Counted from the stretch's first letter, positions 29,126 through 38,446 are shown. The stretch: 64,000 nt of DNA from Neobacillus drentensis (GCF_021560175.1 NZ_CP091110.1:5024501-5088500); one strand, 5' to 3'. A program made the numbers and translations. Notes: generated by a model from the sequence alone, not told the origin.

Positions 29126-29331
29126 AAACAATTTTAATAGTTAGGCTTTTATCCTCATAATCTAGCTGTTTTTCAACTGAATTTTGAACTAGATCCAGCT
29201 CAATTATAACTATGGTCCATTTCCCCACGTCAATTCGTCAGTTTTAACCAGACTTCGACATAAACTTGATTCACGTTTAAAAATATACTAAATTTGGACA
29301 GGACAAATTAAAATTTTTTTTATAGTCTTTT

Positions 29332-29359
29332 TTGATTATTTTTGTTACGATAATGTTAT
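29332..29359 (+). promoter_or_regulatory. Possible araR promoter
   Basis: TTGATT (29332-29337) and TGTTAT (29354-29359) are 16 bp apart. An AraR box follows at 29366-29381, placing it at or just after the start point, as expected for autorepression. Confidence 0.4.
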
Positions 29360-29365
29360 AAAAAT

Positions 29366-29381
29366 TGTTGTACGTATAAGT
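29366..29381. promoter_or_regulatory. AraR box, autoregulatory
   Basis: TGTTGTACGTATAAGT contains the core TTGTACGTATAA seen at araB and araD. A weaker half-site ending ATACAAGT lies at 29394-29401. Together they indicate that AraR controls its own gene. Confidence 0.65.
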
Positions 29382-29419
29382 TAATGATTTTTCATACAAG
29401 TTGAAAGAAGGTGAAACCA

Positions 29420-30553
29420 ATGGCTCAGAAGACAAAATATAATATGGTCAAAGAAAAAATAACCGAATGGATCACAAGCGGGACCGTACAACCAGGTGAA
29501 AAAATTTATTCTGAAAATGAATTAGTAAAAATGTTTGGGGTTAGCCGGCATACCGTCCGTCAAGCCGTTGGAGATTTAGTTCATGAAGGGTGGCTTTACC
29601 GTGAACAAGGTGCTGGTACATTCTGTTCCAATAAGATGTTCGAATCCAGCCAAGAAGCAGAAGCACCTCCTAAGGCTCAAAGATTAAACACAAACGGAAA
29701 AAATATCGGTGTCATTACCACTTACATCTCTGACTATATTTTTCCTTCCATTATTAAAGGCATTGAATCCTATCTAACAGCACAAGGTTATTCACTAACA
29801 TTTGCTTGTACCGATAACGATGTGGAAAAAGAAAAACAATGTCTGGAGACAATGCTGAGCAGGAATATTAATGGTCTTATTGTTGAACCAACAAGGAGTA
29901 GTAATTATAACCCAAATATTCAATACTACCTGCAATTAGAGCAAAATAATATTCCATATCTCATGATTAACCAATATTACTCGCAGTTGATGCCTCCTCA
30001 TATCATTATGAATGATGAACACGGAGGATTTATTGCGACTGAACATGTAATTAAGCTTGGTCACGAAAAGATAATTGGCCTTTTTAAAACAGATGACCTT
30101 CAAGGTGTCAATCGGATGCAAGGGTTTATCCGCGCATTTAGAGAGAATAACCTCTCCTTCTTTCCAGATATGGTGATTACCTATACAACGGAGGATAAAG
30201 ATAGTAATGTTGTAGAACGATTACAGGAGTTTTTTAAGAAGGAAAATAAGCCGACTGCAATCGTTTGTTATAATGATCAGCTCGCCTTACAAGTCATCTT
30301 CATGTTAAGAGGACTTGGTTTAAAGGTTCCAGAGGATGTATCAATTGTCGGTTACGATGATTCTTCCTTAGCAGAAGCAACAGATATCAAATTAACATCT
30401 GTTTCCCATCCGAAAATGGATATGGGAATTGAAGCAGCAAAATGGATTGTTTCTGCGGTCGAAAAACGGGGCACCAATGAGCATTCAACCATTTATGAAC
30501 CAGAGCTTGTCGTGCGGAATTCTACAGCAGCACTGGTCAAAAACCATAACTAA
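29420..30553 (+). CDS. araR: AraR, arabinose-responsive repressor (GntR-LacI chimera)
   Basis: A 377-residue regulator with an N-terminal GntR winged helix (about 1-70: SENELVKMFGVSRHTVRQAV) and a C-terminal LacI-type sugar-binding domain (about 90-375: NIGVITTYISDYIFPSIIKG, then CYNDQLALQVIFML and GYDDSSLA). In Bacillus subtilis AraR represses arabinan, arabinose transport and catabolism genes until L-arabinose binds. Its boxes recur before araD, araB, araN and here. The ATG at 29420 has AAGGTG 6 nt upstream; an in-frame GTG nine bases earlier overlaps that site. It is divergent from the importer operon. Confidence 0.95.
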   Translation: MAQKTKYNMVKEKITEWITSGTVQPGEKIYSENELVKMFGVSRHTVRQAVGDLVHEGWLYREQGAGTFCSNKMFESSQEAEAPPKAQRLNTNGKNIGVITTYISDYIFPSIIKGIESYLTAQGYSLTFACTDNDVEKEKQCLETMLSRNINGLIVEPTRSSNYNPNIQYYLQLEQNNIPYLMINQYYSQLMPPHIIMNDEHGGFIATEHVIKLGHEKIIGLFKTDDLQGVNRMQGFIRAFRENNLSFFPDMVITYTTEDKDSNVVERLQEFFKKENKPTAIVCYNDQLALQVIFMLRGLGLKVPEDVSIVGYDDSSLAEATDIKLTSVSHPKMDMGIEAAKWIVSAVEKRGTNEHSTIYEPELVVRNSTAALVKNHN

Positions 30554-30579
30554 TTTACTTTGCGCACTTTCTACAAAAG

Positions 30580-30610
30580 GGAGTCCCAAACATCCTTGGG
30601 ACTCCTTTTT
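30580..30610 (+). terminator. Terminator after araR
   Basis: A perfect 10-bp stem (30580-30589 with 30596-30605), six-base loop and five T. Confidence 0.92.
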
Positions 30611-30726
30611 CCTAACACGACTTTATTTAGTCTACTAGCTTTCCATTATAAGGGACTTCTTTTATTAAGTAAGCTATGCTTATTTTTAAGTTACAACAAA
30701 CTATTTAGGAAGTTGGTGAAAATACA

Positions 30727-31326
30727 ATGTTTAGATATGATGGAAAATTCGTTCGCGTACTTGAAGTCGTTTCAGCGTTTTTTCAGTTAAACATTCTATG
30801 GTTGTTACTTTGTATCCCTGTCATAACCATTTTTCCTGCTACAGTTGCGATGTATTGTGTGACCCGCCAATGGATCTTACACAAGGACTATAGTGTGATC
30901 AGGCCCTTCTTTCAATTTTTCAAAGAAAACTTTAAACAAAGTTTTGGCCTGGGAATTCTATGGATTATCTTTTGCGGCCTGTTTTTTTTAGATTTGATGT
31001 TGTTGAAAAATGTCGGCTCGTTTCAGCCTATATTGCTTCCGGTTTTATTTTTAATGGGGATCTTAATTCTACTAACGACCATATTTATCTTTCCGACCAT
31101 CGCTAATTTTAACATGAGCTGGATCAACGCAATCAAAAATTCACTGTTTTTCTCCATTAGGTATTTCCTAACCACTCTTATTGCGATCCTTTATCTTGGA
31201 TTAATGGCTCTTATTCTTTATAAATGGCCGATAACCTTTTTATTTATTTTTAGTCTTGGTGCCTATAGTATTTACCTTCTGTGCCACCGAGTATTTACCA
31301 AAATTCAATTGGTTAAAACGTCTTAA
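30727..31326 (+). CDS. YesL/DUF624-family membrane protein
   Basis: A 199-residue protein with about five hydrophobic segments and the family signature at the N-terminus: a short lead, FFQLNILWLLLCIPVITIFP, then ATVAMYCVTRQWI. DUF624 proteins such as YesL of Bacillus subtilis are found beside ABC sugar importers and YesMN systems for pectin use, and their function is unknown. It lies beyond the araR terminator, so it probably has its own promoter, which I could not identify. A decayed second member lies at 51579-51953. Confidence 0.85.
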   Translation: MFRYDGKFVRVLEVVSAFFQLNILWLLLCIPVITIFPATVAMYCVTRQWILHKDYSVIRPFFQFFKENFKQSFGLGILWIIFCGLFFLDLMLLKNVGSFQPILLPVLFLMGILILLTTIFIFPTIANFNMSWINAIKNSLFFSIRYFLTTLIAILYLGLMALILYKWPITFLFIFSLGAYSIYLLCHRVFTKIQLVKTS

Positions 31327-31456
31327 ATACTATGCATAAGTACAGCCATTATTATTTTTCATAAGTAGAGGGTGCCTCCAAAGTATGATTCTGGAGGCAA
31401 ATTGTATAAAGTACCTCAAACGATGGAATTCTCCTTCTTCCACATCTTCGTAAATA

Positions 31457-32737
31457 TTAAACTAACTTTATTAAAATGGAACCGTGCGGTGGCAGCTGTT
31501 GTTTCAATCCATCTGTAATTTCACCTAGCTCTTCCTGGCTCCACACATCTCTAGCTCTTTTTCTAGAGGAAATCCCCAATTGTTCTAATGTAACCTCAAC
31601 TTCTGCTGGCTCATCTGTTGCATTAAACAAGGCTGCATAAGTATTATTTTCCTGATCCTTTGCCGTCCAGACGATTTTATCGTCCTTTCGGTAGACTAGG
31701 CGATTGCTGTGGCTATTCTGATTTAATTCAAGTACTTCTTTATTTGTTAGCAATGAAAGTGTCCATTCATCATTGTCCCTTAGCTCTCCGCCAAACATAA
31801 GCGGTGAACGGAAAATAGACCAGAGCGTCATCATCGTCACTTGTTCTTCTTTTGTGAACCGAGTCCAGCGGTCTGCCCCGCCTCCATCAACGGAACGAAT
31901 GCCAATATGCCCTAATGGAAGCATGTCACAATCAGGCCAATGACCTGCCCCCGTATATTCGTTCCATTTTTCACACCGTTCAAACATGCCGTATAGCAGA
32001 TTCCAATGATCCCAGAAATCATCCGTCATTCTCCACATGTTTGCATTTGCTTTTAAGTCTTCCGCATATTCCAATGGAGCAGGTCCCGGAGACAGACTAA
32101 GGACCATATCTCTTCCACAGTTTTCAATTGCATTTCGAATCAATTTAATTTCATCTAAATGGGTGTCATACAGCCGTGATGCTGCGATATCATCTACTTT
32201 TACAAAATCGACTCCCCATTCAGCATACAATTGGAACAAGGAAGCATAATATTCCTGAGCCCCTTCTTTTGAGGCATCTACCCCATACATATCGGTATTC
32301 CAAGGACAAATGGAATTAGGGTGAGCAATATCTCTTGCTGTAGCCTTCGTCCCTAGTATCGGGGTATTGGCATGGACAGCCTGACGCGGAATCCCTCTCA
32401 TAATGTGAATTCCAAACTTTAACCCGAGGTTATGTACATATTCTGCTAACCTTTTAAATCCTTTACCGTCAGCGGCAGAAGGAAACCGATTGGCAGCTGG
32501 AATTAACCGTGAATATTCATCCATTTCCAGCGGAACAAACGGACGATAAACGGAGGAAATTGCTCCAGGTTCATACCATTGAATATCAACAACCACATAC
32601 TCCCAGCCATATGGTTTAAGATACTCTGCCATATAATCAGCATTTCCCTTTACTTCTTCTTCCCTTACCGCTGCTCCATAGCAATCCCAGCTGTTCCAGC
32701 CTAATGGAGGAGTTTTTGCAAATGTATGATGTCTCAT
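31457..32737 (-). CDS. GH27 glycosidase, probable beta-L-arabinopyranosidase
   Basis: A 426-residue GH27 (alpha/beta)8 barrel with a C-terminal beta domain. The N-terminus TPPLGWNSWDCYG is typical of the family, the nucleophile Asp is in VDFVKVDDIA near 190 and the acid/base in RMTDDFWDHW near 250. In alpha-galactosidases a double Asp near residue 51 contacts the C6 hydroxyl of galactose. Here the second Asp is replaced by isoleucine (VVVDIQWYEP, Asp51-Ile52). GH27 beta-L-arabinopyranosidases carry a substitution at this place, so arabinopyranose rather than galactose is the likely substrate. No signal peptide. An AraC-type regulator gene lies just upstream on the same strand. Confidence 0.82.
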   Translation of the reverse strand: MRHHTFAKTPPLGWNSWDCYGAAVREEEVKGNADYMAEYLKPYGWEYVVVDIQWYEPGAISSVYRPFVPLEMDEYSRLIPAANRFPSAADGKGFKRLAEYVHNLGLKFGIHIMRGIPRQAVHANTPILGTKATARDIAHPNSICPWNTDMYGVDASKEGAQEYYASLFQLYAEWGVDFVKVDDIAASRLYDTHLDEIKLIRNAIENCGRDMVLSLSPGPAPLEYAEDLKANANMWRMTDDFWDHWNLLYGMFERCEKWNEYTGAGHWPDCDMLPLGHIGIRSVDGGGADRWTRFTKEEQVTMMTLWSIFRSPLMFGGELRDNDEWTLSLLTNKEVLELNQNSHSNRLVYRKDDKIVWTAKDQENNTYAALFNATDEPAEVEVTLEQLGISSRKRARDVWSQEELGEITDGLKQQLPPHGSILIKLV

Positions 32738-32857
32738 TTTCTCATTCCCTTTCTACTAAATTATTGCTCTTTAAATTAATAATAAGGAATTGTGACATCT
32801 ACATCTACGATAACATTTTGCCCTTTGTTGTAAAATATTGCTCACTGAATCATTTCT

Positions 32858-33733
32858 TCAATCAAACCTGAGCTCATTTAAATAAGCAAGGTCTTTGCCT
32901 TGGCGAAACTCCCCTGGTGAAAAGCCAATCCACTCCCGGAATACCTTAATAAAGTAGCTGCCATTAGAATATCCAATGTTTCTTGCAATCTCTTCGATCG
33001 TTAAATCCGTATTTCGAAGAAGCTTGACTGCCTTTTCCATGCGGACTTTTGTTAAATATTCCATAGGTGACAGTCCCGTTATTTTTTTAAATAGACGGGT
33101 AAAATGATATTTGGATAATTCCACCCTGCTTGCAAGTTCTTCGAGACTCTGCAGGGAAACGTACTCTTCCTCTAAATAACCGACAGCTTGGACTACTTTT
33201 TTAGGCCAGATTTCTTTTTCCTTTTTATAAGCCGTACTATACCGGAAAAGCTCCATAATAAATTGATAGACTATAGAAGAAGCACGAAAACCATCGTTTA
33301 TCTGATTCTTGCTTGCGGCGAAATAGGTACTTTTTAAAAAAATAATCGGCGAACTGTCCTCTGGAATTTTGGGAATCTTGCCGATTAATTTGACCAGTTC
33401 TGTCCATTCTCTTTTTATATTGGTAGGCCTTACTAAAATAAAATAAAATTCCCAGTTAACACTGTTAGCTGGCAAATAATAGCGGTGATTACTTGGGATT
33501 TCTACCATAAATGCCGATCCTGCATCGACCTGATGAACCTCTCCATCTATTTCAATATTTCCAAATCCTGAGATTGTATATTGGAACAAAAGAAGCGGGC
33601 CATCTTTTCGTTTTAAACCATCCCAATCATATGAAGATTCAGTGATATTTTGATACCCCACGGCAAATAGCTGGTAGAAGGAACTATTTAGAGTATCTAA
33701 GAAACGAAAGCCATAGACCCCATATTTAGACAT
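32858..33733 (-). CDS. AraC-family regulator of the GH27 locus
   Basis: A 291-residue regulator with an N-terminal cupin-like sensing domain (about 30-100: LFQYTISGFGNIEIDGEVHQ) and a C-terminal double helix-turn-helix (about 185-285: LEELASRVELSKYHFTRLFK, then TIEEIARNIGYSNGSYFIKV). The first helix pair and the GFSPGEFRQ end are standard for AraC proteins that respond to sugars. It lies 120 bp upstream of the GH27 gene on the same strand and probably activates it. The inducer is unknown. Confidence 0.88.
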   Translation of the reverse strand: MSKYGVYGFRFLDTLNSSFYQLFAVGYQNITESSYDWDGLKRKDGPLLLFQYTISGFGNIEIDGEVHQVDAGSAFMVEIPSNHRYYLPANSVNWEFYFILVRPTNIKREWTELVKLIGKIPKIPEDSSPIIFLKSTYFAASKNQINDGFRASSIVYQFIMELFRYSTAYKKEKEIWPKKVVQAVGYLEEEYVSLQSLEELASRVELSKYHFTRLFKKITGLSPMEYLTKVRMEKAVKLLRNTDLTIEEIARNIGYSNGSYFIKVFREWIGFSPGEFRQGKDLAYLNELRFD

Positions 33734-33871
33734 ATCGAACCCCTTATCTTTAAAAATTGAAACTCTATTTTCATATTACTTTTTTACCTTTTAGCAGGTT
33801 GTTTTTATTGTACTTCAAGAATAAAAGAAAGCTAGAAAGAATAATGAATGAAAAAACCTCCAACTTTATTT

Positions 33872-34009
33872 TGAACTGTGACCCATAAAGTGGACAGTTT
33901 AAAAAAGACCTTTTTATGCAAATAATTATAAACGGGTTTTAATTCAGGGGACACAAAAAACCCGAATAAGGGACTTTTTTTAAGTGTCCATTATTCGGGT
34001 TATAGTTCA
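33872..34009. mobile_element. 138-bp IS3-like miniature element or IS remnant
   Basis: The left end (33872-33899) and the reverse complement of the right end (33982-34009) match at 21 of 28 positions. Both read TGAACT at the tip, ACCC in the middle and TGGACA near the inner edge. Such TG...CA ends with a GTGGACA-like block are typical of IS3-family elements. The inside is too short for a transposase and contains a hairpin (AACCCGAATAA with TTATTCGGGTT, 33959-34001). I see no clear target duplication. The rest of the 33734-34240 gap shows nothing recognisable. Confidence 0.6.
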
Positions 34010-34240
34010 CCTTATCCGGACTGTTTTTTTCGCGTCTTGTAAATAAATGGAATTTGTGCAATATCCTACTAGCTACTCCTTATGAACATCTTTCCTTTTT
34101 TTTCTTATCCACGTTATGATAGATAAAATAATAGAAAGGCAACAGAGGAATGTATAAAATACCAAAGGATTATCAATTATTACTTTTGACTGCCACGGCC
34201 AGAGATATTTTTCCATACAGATATTCAGCTCCTAATGCCC

Positions 34241-35347
34241 CTACAATCCACTTCTAACCATTGATTTATTTGAAAATTTTCTGCGAATACAGGCTAAGAT
34301 TAATAAGAGAAAGGGAATAACAATCCACCATATTAAGCCCATATATCCTAAATTTTTTATAGAATACCAATGTTCTGAAGTGCTCCTTGATATGGTTAAT
34401 CCTAAAATAAATGCGATCATCGATACAGGCATTACCAATACCCTGCTGTCACGCAGGTACAACAATAGCTGCACCCCCCGAATGACACCATAAAGTTGTA
34501 ACGACACTTTAAAGAACGCCGTTCCCACAAAATACAATATCCCCAATGCATCCAGGTTTTCAAGAAAATCTGCAACAGAGATAACTTTGACTAACCGGTA
34601 AAGGGGATAGATACTGGTTGAAAAGGTACCCTCACCAAAGGTAAGAACAGCTAGTGCATCAAAAGCAGCAAGGAGAATTCCGTACAAAACAGACGCTAAA
34701 AGAGTGGGTTTTACTATCCGTTTCGGATCGATCACTAATGTCCAAATCATCGCAAATTCAAGGGTCTCCGAAAAGGACTGCTGGATCCCGTTCGGCCATA
34801 CCGCTTTCCAAATACGTCCCCATCCTTCCCCTAAAACCGGCTGTAAATGCTTGAGATGAATTATATCCGAGGAGAAAATTAAGACGATCTCTATTAAAAA
34901 TAAAACTAAGATAACTGGTAAAATCAATTCGGCAAGCCGGGCTAGAACCTCAATTCCACTATACAAAGCATAAGAGATGGCAATCATAAACACACCGATT
35001 ATGACCCAATTAGGAGTTCCAGGCAAAATGGTGGTGGGGATAAGATCCTTTATATCGCCAAGTGTTCGTCCTGCGTTATATAAAAACTGAAGCATATAGA
35101 ACCAAGAAAGGGGAACACCGATCCATTGGCCAAACTGGGCGGGAAACCATTCAACAAGAGTCAATCCCGGCTGAAGACGCATTAAGATGAGATACATAAT
35201 AATGAGGCATGTCCCAATCACCGTACATATTAAAGTAGATAACCAAGCATCACTACCTGCTGCAGAAGAAAATCCAAATATGACCGAGGTACCAATCTGA
35301 AATACTAGTGTTAGCATAAATAATTGGCTAATTGAGATTCTCTCCAT
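34241..35347 (-). CDS. Spore germination receptor subunit B (GerAB/GerKB-type)
   Basis: A 368-residue membrane protein with about ten hydrophobic segments, of the spore permease family (amino acid-polyamine-organocation fold). Typical features are an N-terminal ISISQLFMLTLVFQIGTSVIFG and the GRTLGDIKDLI segment near 95. The B subunit of Ger receptors binds the germinant in the spore inner membrane. The ATG at 35347 has AAGGTGG upstream; a longer frame adds 22 residues without support. It is divergent from gerA and gerC instead of lying between or after them. Confidence 0.9.
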   Translation of the reverse strand: MERISISQLFMLTLVFQIGTSVIFGFSSAAGSDAWLSTLICTVIGTCLIIMYLILMRLQPGLTLVEWFPAQFGQWIGVPLSWFYMLQFLYNAGRTLGDIKDLIPTTILPGTPNWVIIGVFMIAISYALYSGIEVLARLAELILPVILVLFLIEIVLIFSSDIIHLKHLQPVLGEGWGRIWKAVWPNGIQQSFSETLEFAMIWTLVIDPKRIVKPTLLASVLYGILLAAFDALAVLTFGEGTFSTSIYPLYRLVKVISVADFLENLDALGILYFVGTAFFKVSLQLYGVIRGVQLLLYLRDSRVLVMPVSMIAFILGLTISRSTSEHWYSIKNLGYMGLIWWIVIPFLLLILACIRRKFSNKSMVRSGL

Positions 35348-35488
35348 GGTTTCCCACCACCTTACCCATTTTTTGTTAAATCCACTTAGTATTAACATAA
35401 ACAAAATTTTCACATCTATCCGCGATTTTATTTTTATCTCTGGTTAAAATAAGAAAAAAATTTAACCATCAGGAGGTGAGTTTTTAAG

Positions 35489-37087
35489 ATGGGATTCATG
35501 AGCTGGTTTGGGATGAAAACCTCAAATTCAAAACAAAGCCAAAACCAACAGCCATCTAACCATGAAAAAGATTTCTACGAGGAGCAGCTTAAAGGCAATT
35601 TTCACAGCGATTTAGAGCAGTTGAAAACGATTTTTGAACGATCTTCGGATATTATTTTTCGTGAATTTCAGCTGGCTGGGATACAAAATGGAGCTCTTAT
35701 TTTTTTGGATGGTTTGGTTGATAATCAGATCATTGATTCCGACGTGATAAAACCCTTATTGAACGTGGGGAATAATGGGACGTTTCCGTACGCGAAAATA
35801 CCTTTGAAAGAGATGGAGTCTTTTCTTCGAGATCCACTAATTTATGTTTCGCAAGTAAGTATAGGAAAAACCATGAAGGAAATAGTGAATCACATTTTAA
35901 GCGGTGACACGATTCTATTATTGGATGGAATCAATCAAGCTCTTTTTATTAAAGCTCAAGCATGGGAAATGAGATCCGTCGAAGAACCGGCGACCGAAGC
36001 AGTGATTAGGGGGCCCAGGGAAGGATTTACTGAAAATCTGCGAACCAACACCTGTCTGATTCGCAGAAGGCTAAAAACGCCTCAGCTTAAAATGGAATCC
36101 ATGATCGTGGGGCGGTTATCTAAAACGGAGATAGTGATGACCTATTTGGATGGAATTGCTGAGAACTCACTAATAGCGGAGGTAAAAGAAAGACTCAATC
36201 AAATCGATATCGATGCAATTTTAGAAAGTGGCTATATCGAGGAACTTATTCAGGACAACCCCTATTCTGTTTTTCCTCAAGTAAACAATACGGAACGCCC
36301 GGATAAAATAGCGGCAAATTTATTGGAAGGCAGAATCGGGATTCTTATCGATAATACCCCTTTTGCCTTAATTGTTCCAGTTAGTTTTTTTGAAATGCTC
36401 CAATCGAGCGAGGATTATTATCAGCATTTCATGGTTTCGACGATCATCCGATGGCTTCGCTTGTTTATGCTGGCTGGCGCTTTGCTTTTGCCATCACTTT
36501 ATATCGCCATTACTTCCTATCATCAAGAAATGCTTCCTACAACCTTATTACTCAGTGTGGCTTCGAGCAGGGAAACTGTTCCGTTTCCCGCTTTAGTAGA
36601 AGCTTTTATAATGGAAGTCTCCTTTGAGGCTTTGCGAGAAGCCGGTGTACGCCTGCCGCGGCCAGTTGGACAAGCTGTAAGTATTGTTGGGGCCCTTGTA
36701 ATTGGGCAGGCCGCAGTAGAAGCAGGAATTGTATCAGCATCAATGGTTATTATCGTTTCCATAACAGGTATATCTTCATTTATTTTTCCCGTCTTTAGTC
36801 AGGGAATTGCCATTCGTTTGCTCCGATTTCCGATGATGATATGCGCTGGAACGCTCGGATTGTACGGTATCCTGGTAGCTTGTTTAATTCTTTTAATCCA
36901 TATGACCCGGCTTCGCTCGTTCGGTATTCCTTATTTGTCTCCAGTTGCACCTTTGGATTTCTCGAGCCTCAAAGATACTTATGTACGTGCCCCTTGGTGG
37001 AAAATGATTGACCGTTCCGATCAGACAGGGAAAAAGAATCGTAAACGAATGAATCATTCAATGCGTCCACGGCCGCCTAAAAACTAG
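35489..37087 (+). CDS. Spore germination receptor subunit A (GerAA/GerKA-type)
   Basis: A 532-residue protein. The N-terminal hydrophilic part (about 1-275) includes VRGPREGFTENLRTNTCLIRRR-like family sequence near 170-195, followed by a membrane region with about five segments (LFMLAGALLLPSLYIAITSYHQEMLPTTLL, then LPRPVGQAVSIVGALVIGQAAVEAG). It ends with a basic tail. With the B and C subunits it forms the nutrient-sensing germinosome receptor of endospores. GGAGGTGA precedes the ATG. The family identification is secure; the germinant cannot be read. Confidence 0.93.
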   Translation: MGFMSWFGMKTSNSKQSQNQQPSNHEKDFYEEQLKGNFHSDLEQLKTIFERSSDIIFREFQLAGIQNGALIFLDGLVDNQIIDSDVIKPLLNVGNNGTFPYAKIPLKEMESFLRDPLIYVSQVSIGKTMKEIVNHILSGDTILLLDGINQALFIKAQAWEMRSVEEPATEAVIRGPREGFTENLRTNTCLIRRRLKTPQLKMESMIVGRLSKTEIVMTYLDGIAENSLIAEVKERLNQIDIDAILESGYIEELIQDNPYSVFPQVNNTERPDKIAANLLEGRIGILIDNTPFALIVPVSFFEMLQSSEDYYQHFMVSTIIRWLRLFMLAGALLLPSLYIAITSYHQEMLPTTLLLSVASSRETVPFPALVEAFIMEVSFEALREAGVRLPRPVGQAVSIVGALVIGQAAVEAGIVSASMVIIVSITGISSFIFPVFSQGIAIRLLRFPMMICAGTLGLYGILVACLILLIHMTRLRSFGIPYLSPVAPLDFSSLKDTYVRAPWWKMIDRSDQTGKKNRKRMNHSMRPRPPKN

Positions 37088-37124
37088 AAACTAGCACGAG
37101 TCGTGGTTCGGAAAGGGAAACAAT

Positions 37125-38297
37125 ATGAAAAAACTAGGAATCCTAGTGATAAGCTGTATGATGATATTCTTGCTGACCGGCTGTTGGAGCCGGATTGAGA
37201 TCAATGATATCACAATCGTTACGGCTACCGCTATCGACAAGATGAATGATGGGAAAATTCGTGTTTCACTTCAAATAGCGATCCCAAAGCAGCTTGGGCC
37301 TGTGGGAACCGGCGGTTCCATCGGCAGCAATGGTTCTACCGTAGTCATTTCAGAGACAGGCGAAAGTATGATGGATGCGCTCAGGAGACTTCAAGAAAAA
37401 TTGCCTCGCCGGATTTTCTTCTCTCATAACAGGATCTTAATTATTGGAGAAAAGGCTGCAAAGGATGGAGTTTATCAAATTTTGGATTACATATCAAGAG
37501 TTAGAGAAGCTCGCATGCGCAGCTTTATTTTGTTTTCAAAAGGAGAGGCCGCACCTATTTTGAAACTGACTCCGGTGATTGAACGATACTCTTCAGAAGG
37601 AATACGGGAGGAGGAGAAGGAAGGGGTGGGAGTAAAAGTTATGATAAAGGATTTTTTCAATATGCTCACGACCGAAGGCATCTCCCCTTTGGCGGCTGAA
37701 GTAGCCATACGATCAGAAGAAAAGGGCAGGAACAGTTCTAAAGAGACTGCCGCCATTATTGGAACAGCTGTATTTCGTAAAGATAAACTGGCAGGATGGA
37801 TCAATGATAAGGATACACGTGGAGTGCTGTGGATTCGTGATGAGATGGTGAAAGGGAACATTACCGTATCGATCCCAAAAGAAAAAGGTGGAGGAAAAAT
37901 CAGTGTTGAGTTAAAAAAAGGCCGGACAAAGGTTAAACCAAGACTTGTACAAAGCAAAGTAAAAATGAATGTGAATATTCAAGCACAAGTTGAAGTGTTT
38001 GAAAACAGTTCAAAATTGGATTTAGGTAACCCTAAGGTTTTACAATATGTTCAAACCTTAATGGAAAAGGATGTCGAGAAAAGGTGTGAATTAGCACTTT
38101 ATAAAGCACAAAAAAAGTATCATACCGATATATTTGGATTTGGAAATGCGGTCTATCGCAGCTATCCAAAAGCATGGAAAGAACAACATAAACATAAATG
38201 GTCCGAGGAATTTTCAAACCTTGAGGTTAGCGTAACCCCTCACGTTACCATCGTTAGAACAGGGTTATCTATTAAGTCCCCAGAGATGAAAGATTGA
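37125..38297 (+). CDS. Spore germination receptor lipoprotein C (GerAC/GerKC-type)
   Basis: A 390-residue lipoprotein. The lipobox LTGC (Cys20) is followed by the family hallmark WSRIEINDITIVTATAIDK. The rest contains the three-domain GerC pattern (LPRRIFFSHNRILIIGE near 90, ISPLAAEVAI near 190) and a C-terminal domain with YGFGNAVYRSYPKAWKE-like sequence. It lies 37 bp after gerA and is cotranscribed with it. A terminator follows at 38419-38446. Confidence 0.93.
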   Translation: MKKLGILVISCMMIFLLTGCWSRIEINDITIVTATAIDKMNDGKIRVSLQIAIPKQLGPVGTGGSIGSNGSTVVISETGESMMDALRRLQEKLPRRIFFSHNRILIIGEKAAKDGVYQILDYISRVREARMRSFILFSKGEAAPILKLTPVIERYSSEGIREEEKEGVGVKVMIKDFFNMLTTEGISPLAAEVAIRSEEKGRNSSKETAAIIGTAVFRKDKLAGWINDKDTRGVLWIRDEMVKGNITVSIPKEKGGGKISVELKKGRTKVKPRLVQSKVKMNVNIQAQVEVFENSSKLDLGNPKVLQYVQTLMEKDVEKRCELALYKAQKKYHTDIFGFGNAVYRSYPKAWKEQHKHKWSEEFSNLEVSVTPHVTIVRTGLSIKSPEMKD

Positions 38298-38418
38298 TAA
38301 GAAAAGACTAAGCGGCGTTAGCCTTGAACTCTACAGGGTTAACGTTGATTTTTGCTGGCGGCGGAATAGGCACTTTTAAGTAAAAAAATATGCAGCTTGC
38401 TTAGCAAACCTATTAGAA

Positions 38419-38446
38419 AAATCAGCTCCAATACCGGAGCTGATTT
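38419..38446 (+). terminator. Terminator-like hairpin after gerC
   Basis: AAATCAGCTCC (38419-38429) pairs perfectly with GGAGCTGATTT (38436-38446); an A/T-rich tail follows. It stands about 120 bp beyond the gerC stop. Confidence 0.65.

Noticed and set aside
30560..30790. 76-codon open frame between araR and yesL
   Set aside because: It crosses the araR terminator and overlaps the yesL start in another frame without a ribosome site.
31369..31402. Terminator between yesL and the GH27 gene
   Set aside because: TGCCTCCA and TGGAGGCA pair, but with an eleven-base loop and no T-run on either strand; too weak to annotate as a terminator.
37487..37957. 156-codon minus-strand open frame inside gerC
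   Set aside because: GerC is secure by lipobox and family sequence; the antisense frame is serine/proline-rich translation of the complement.
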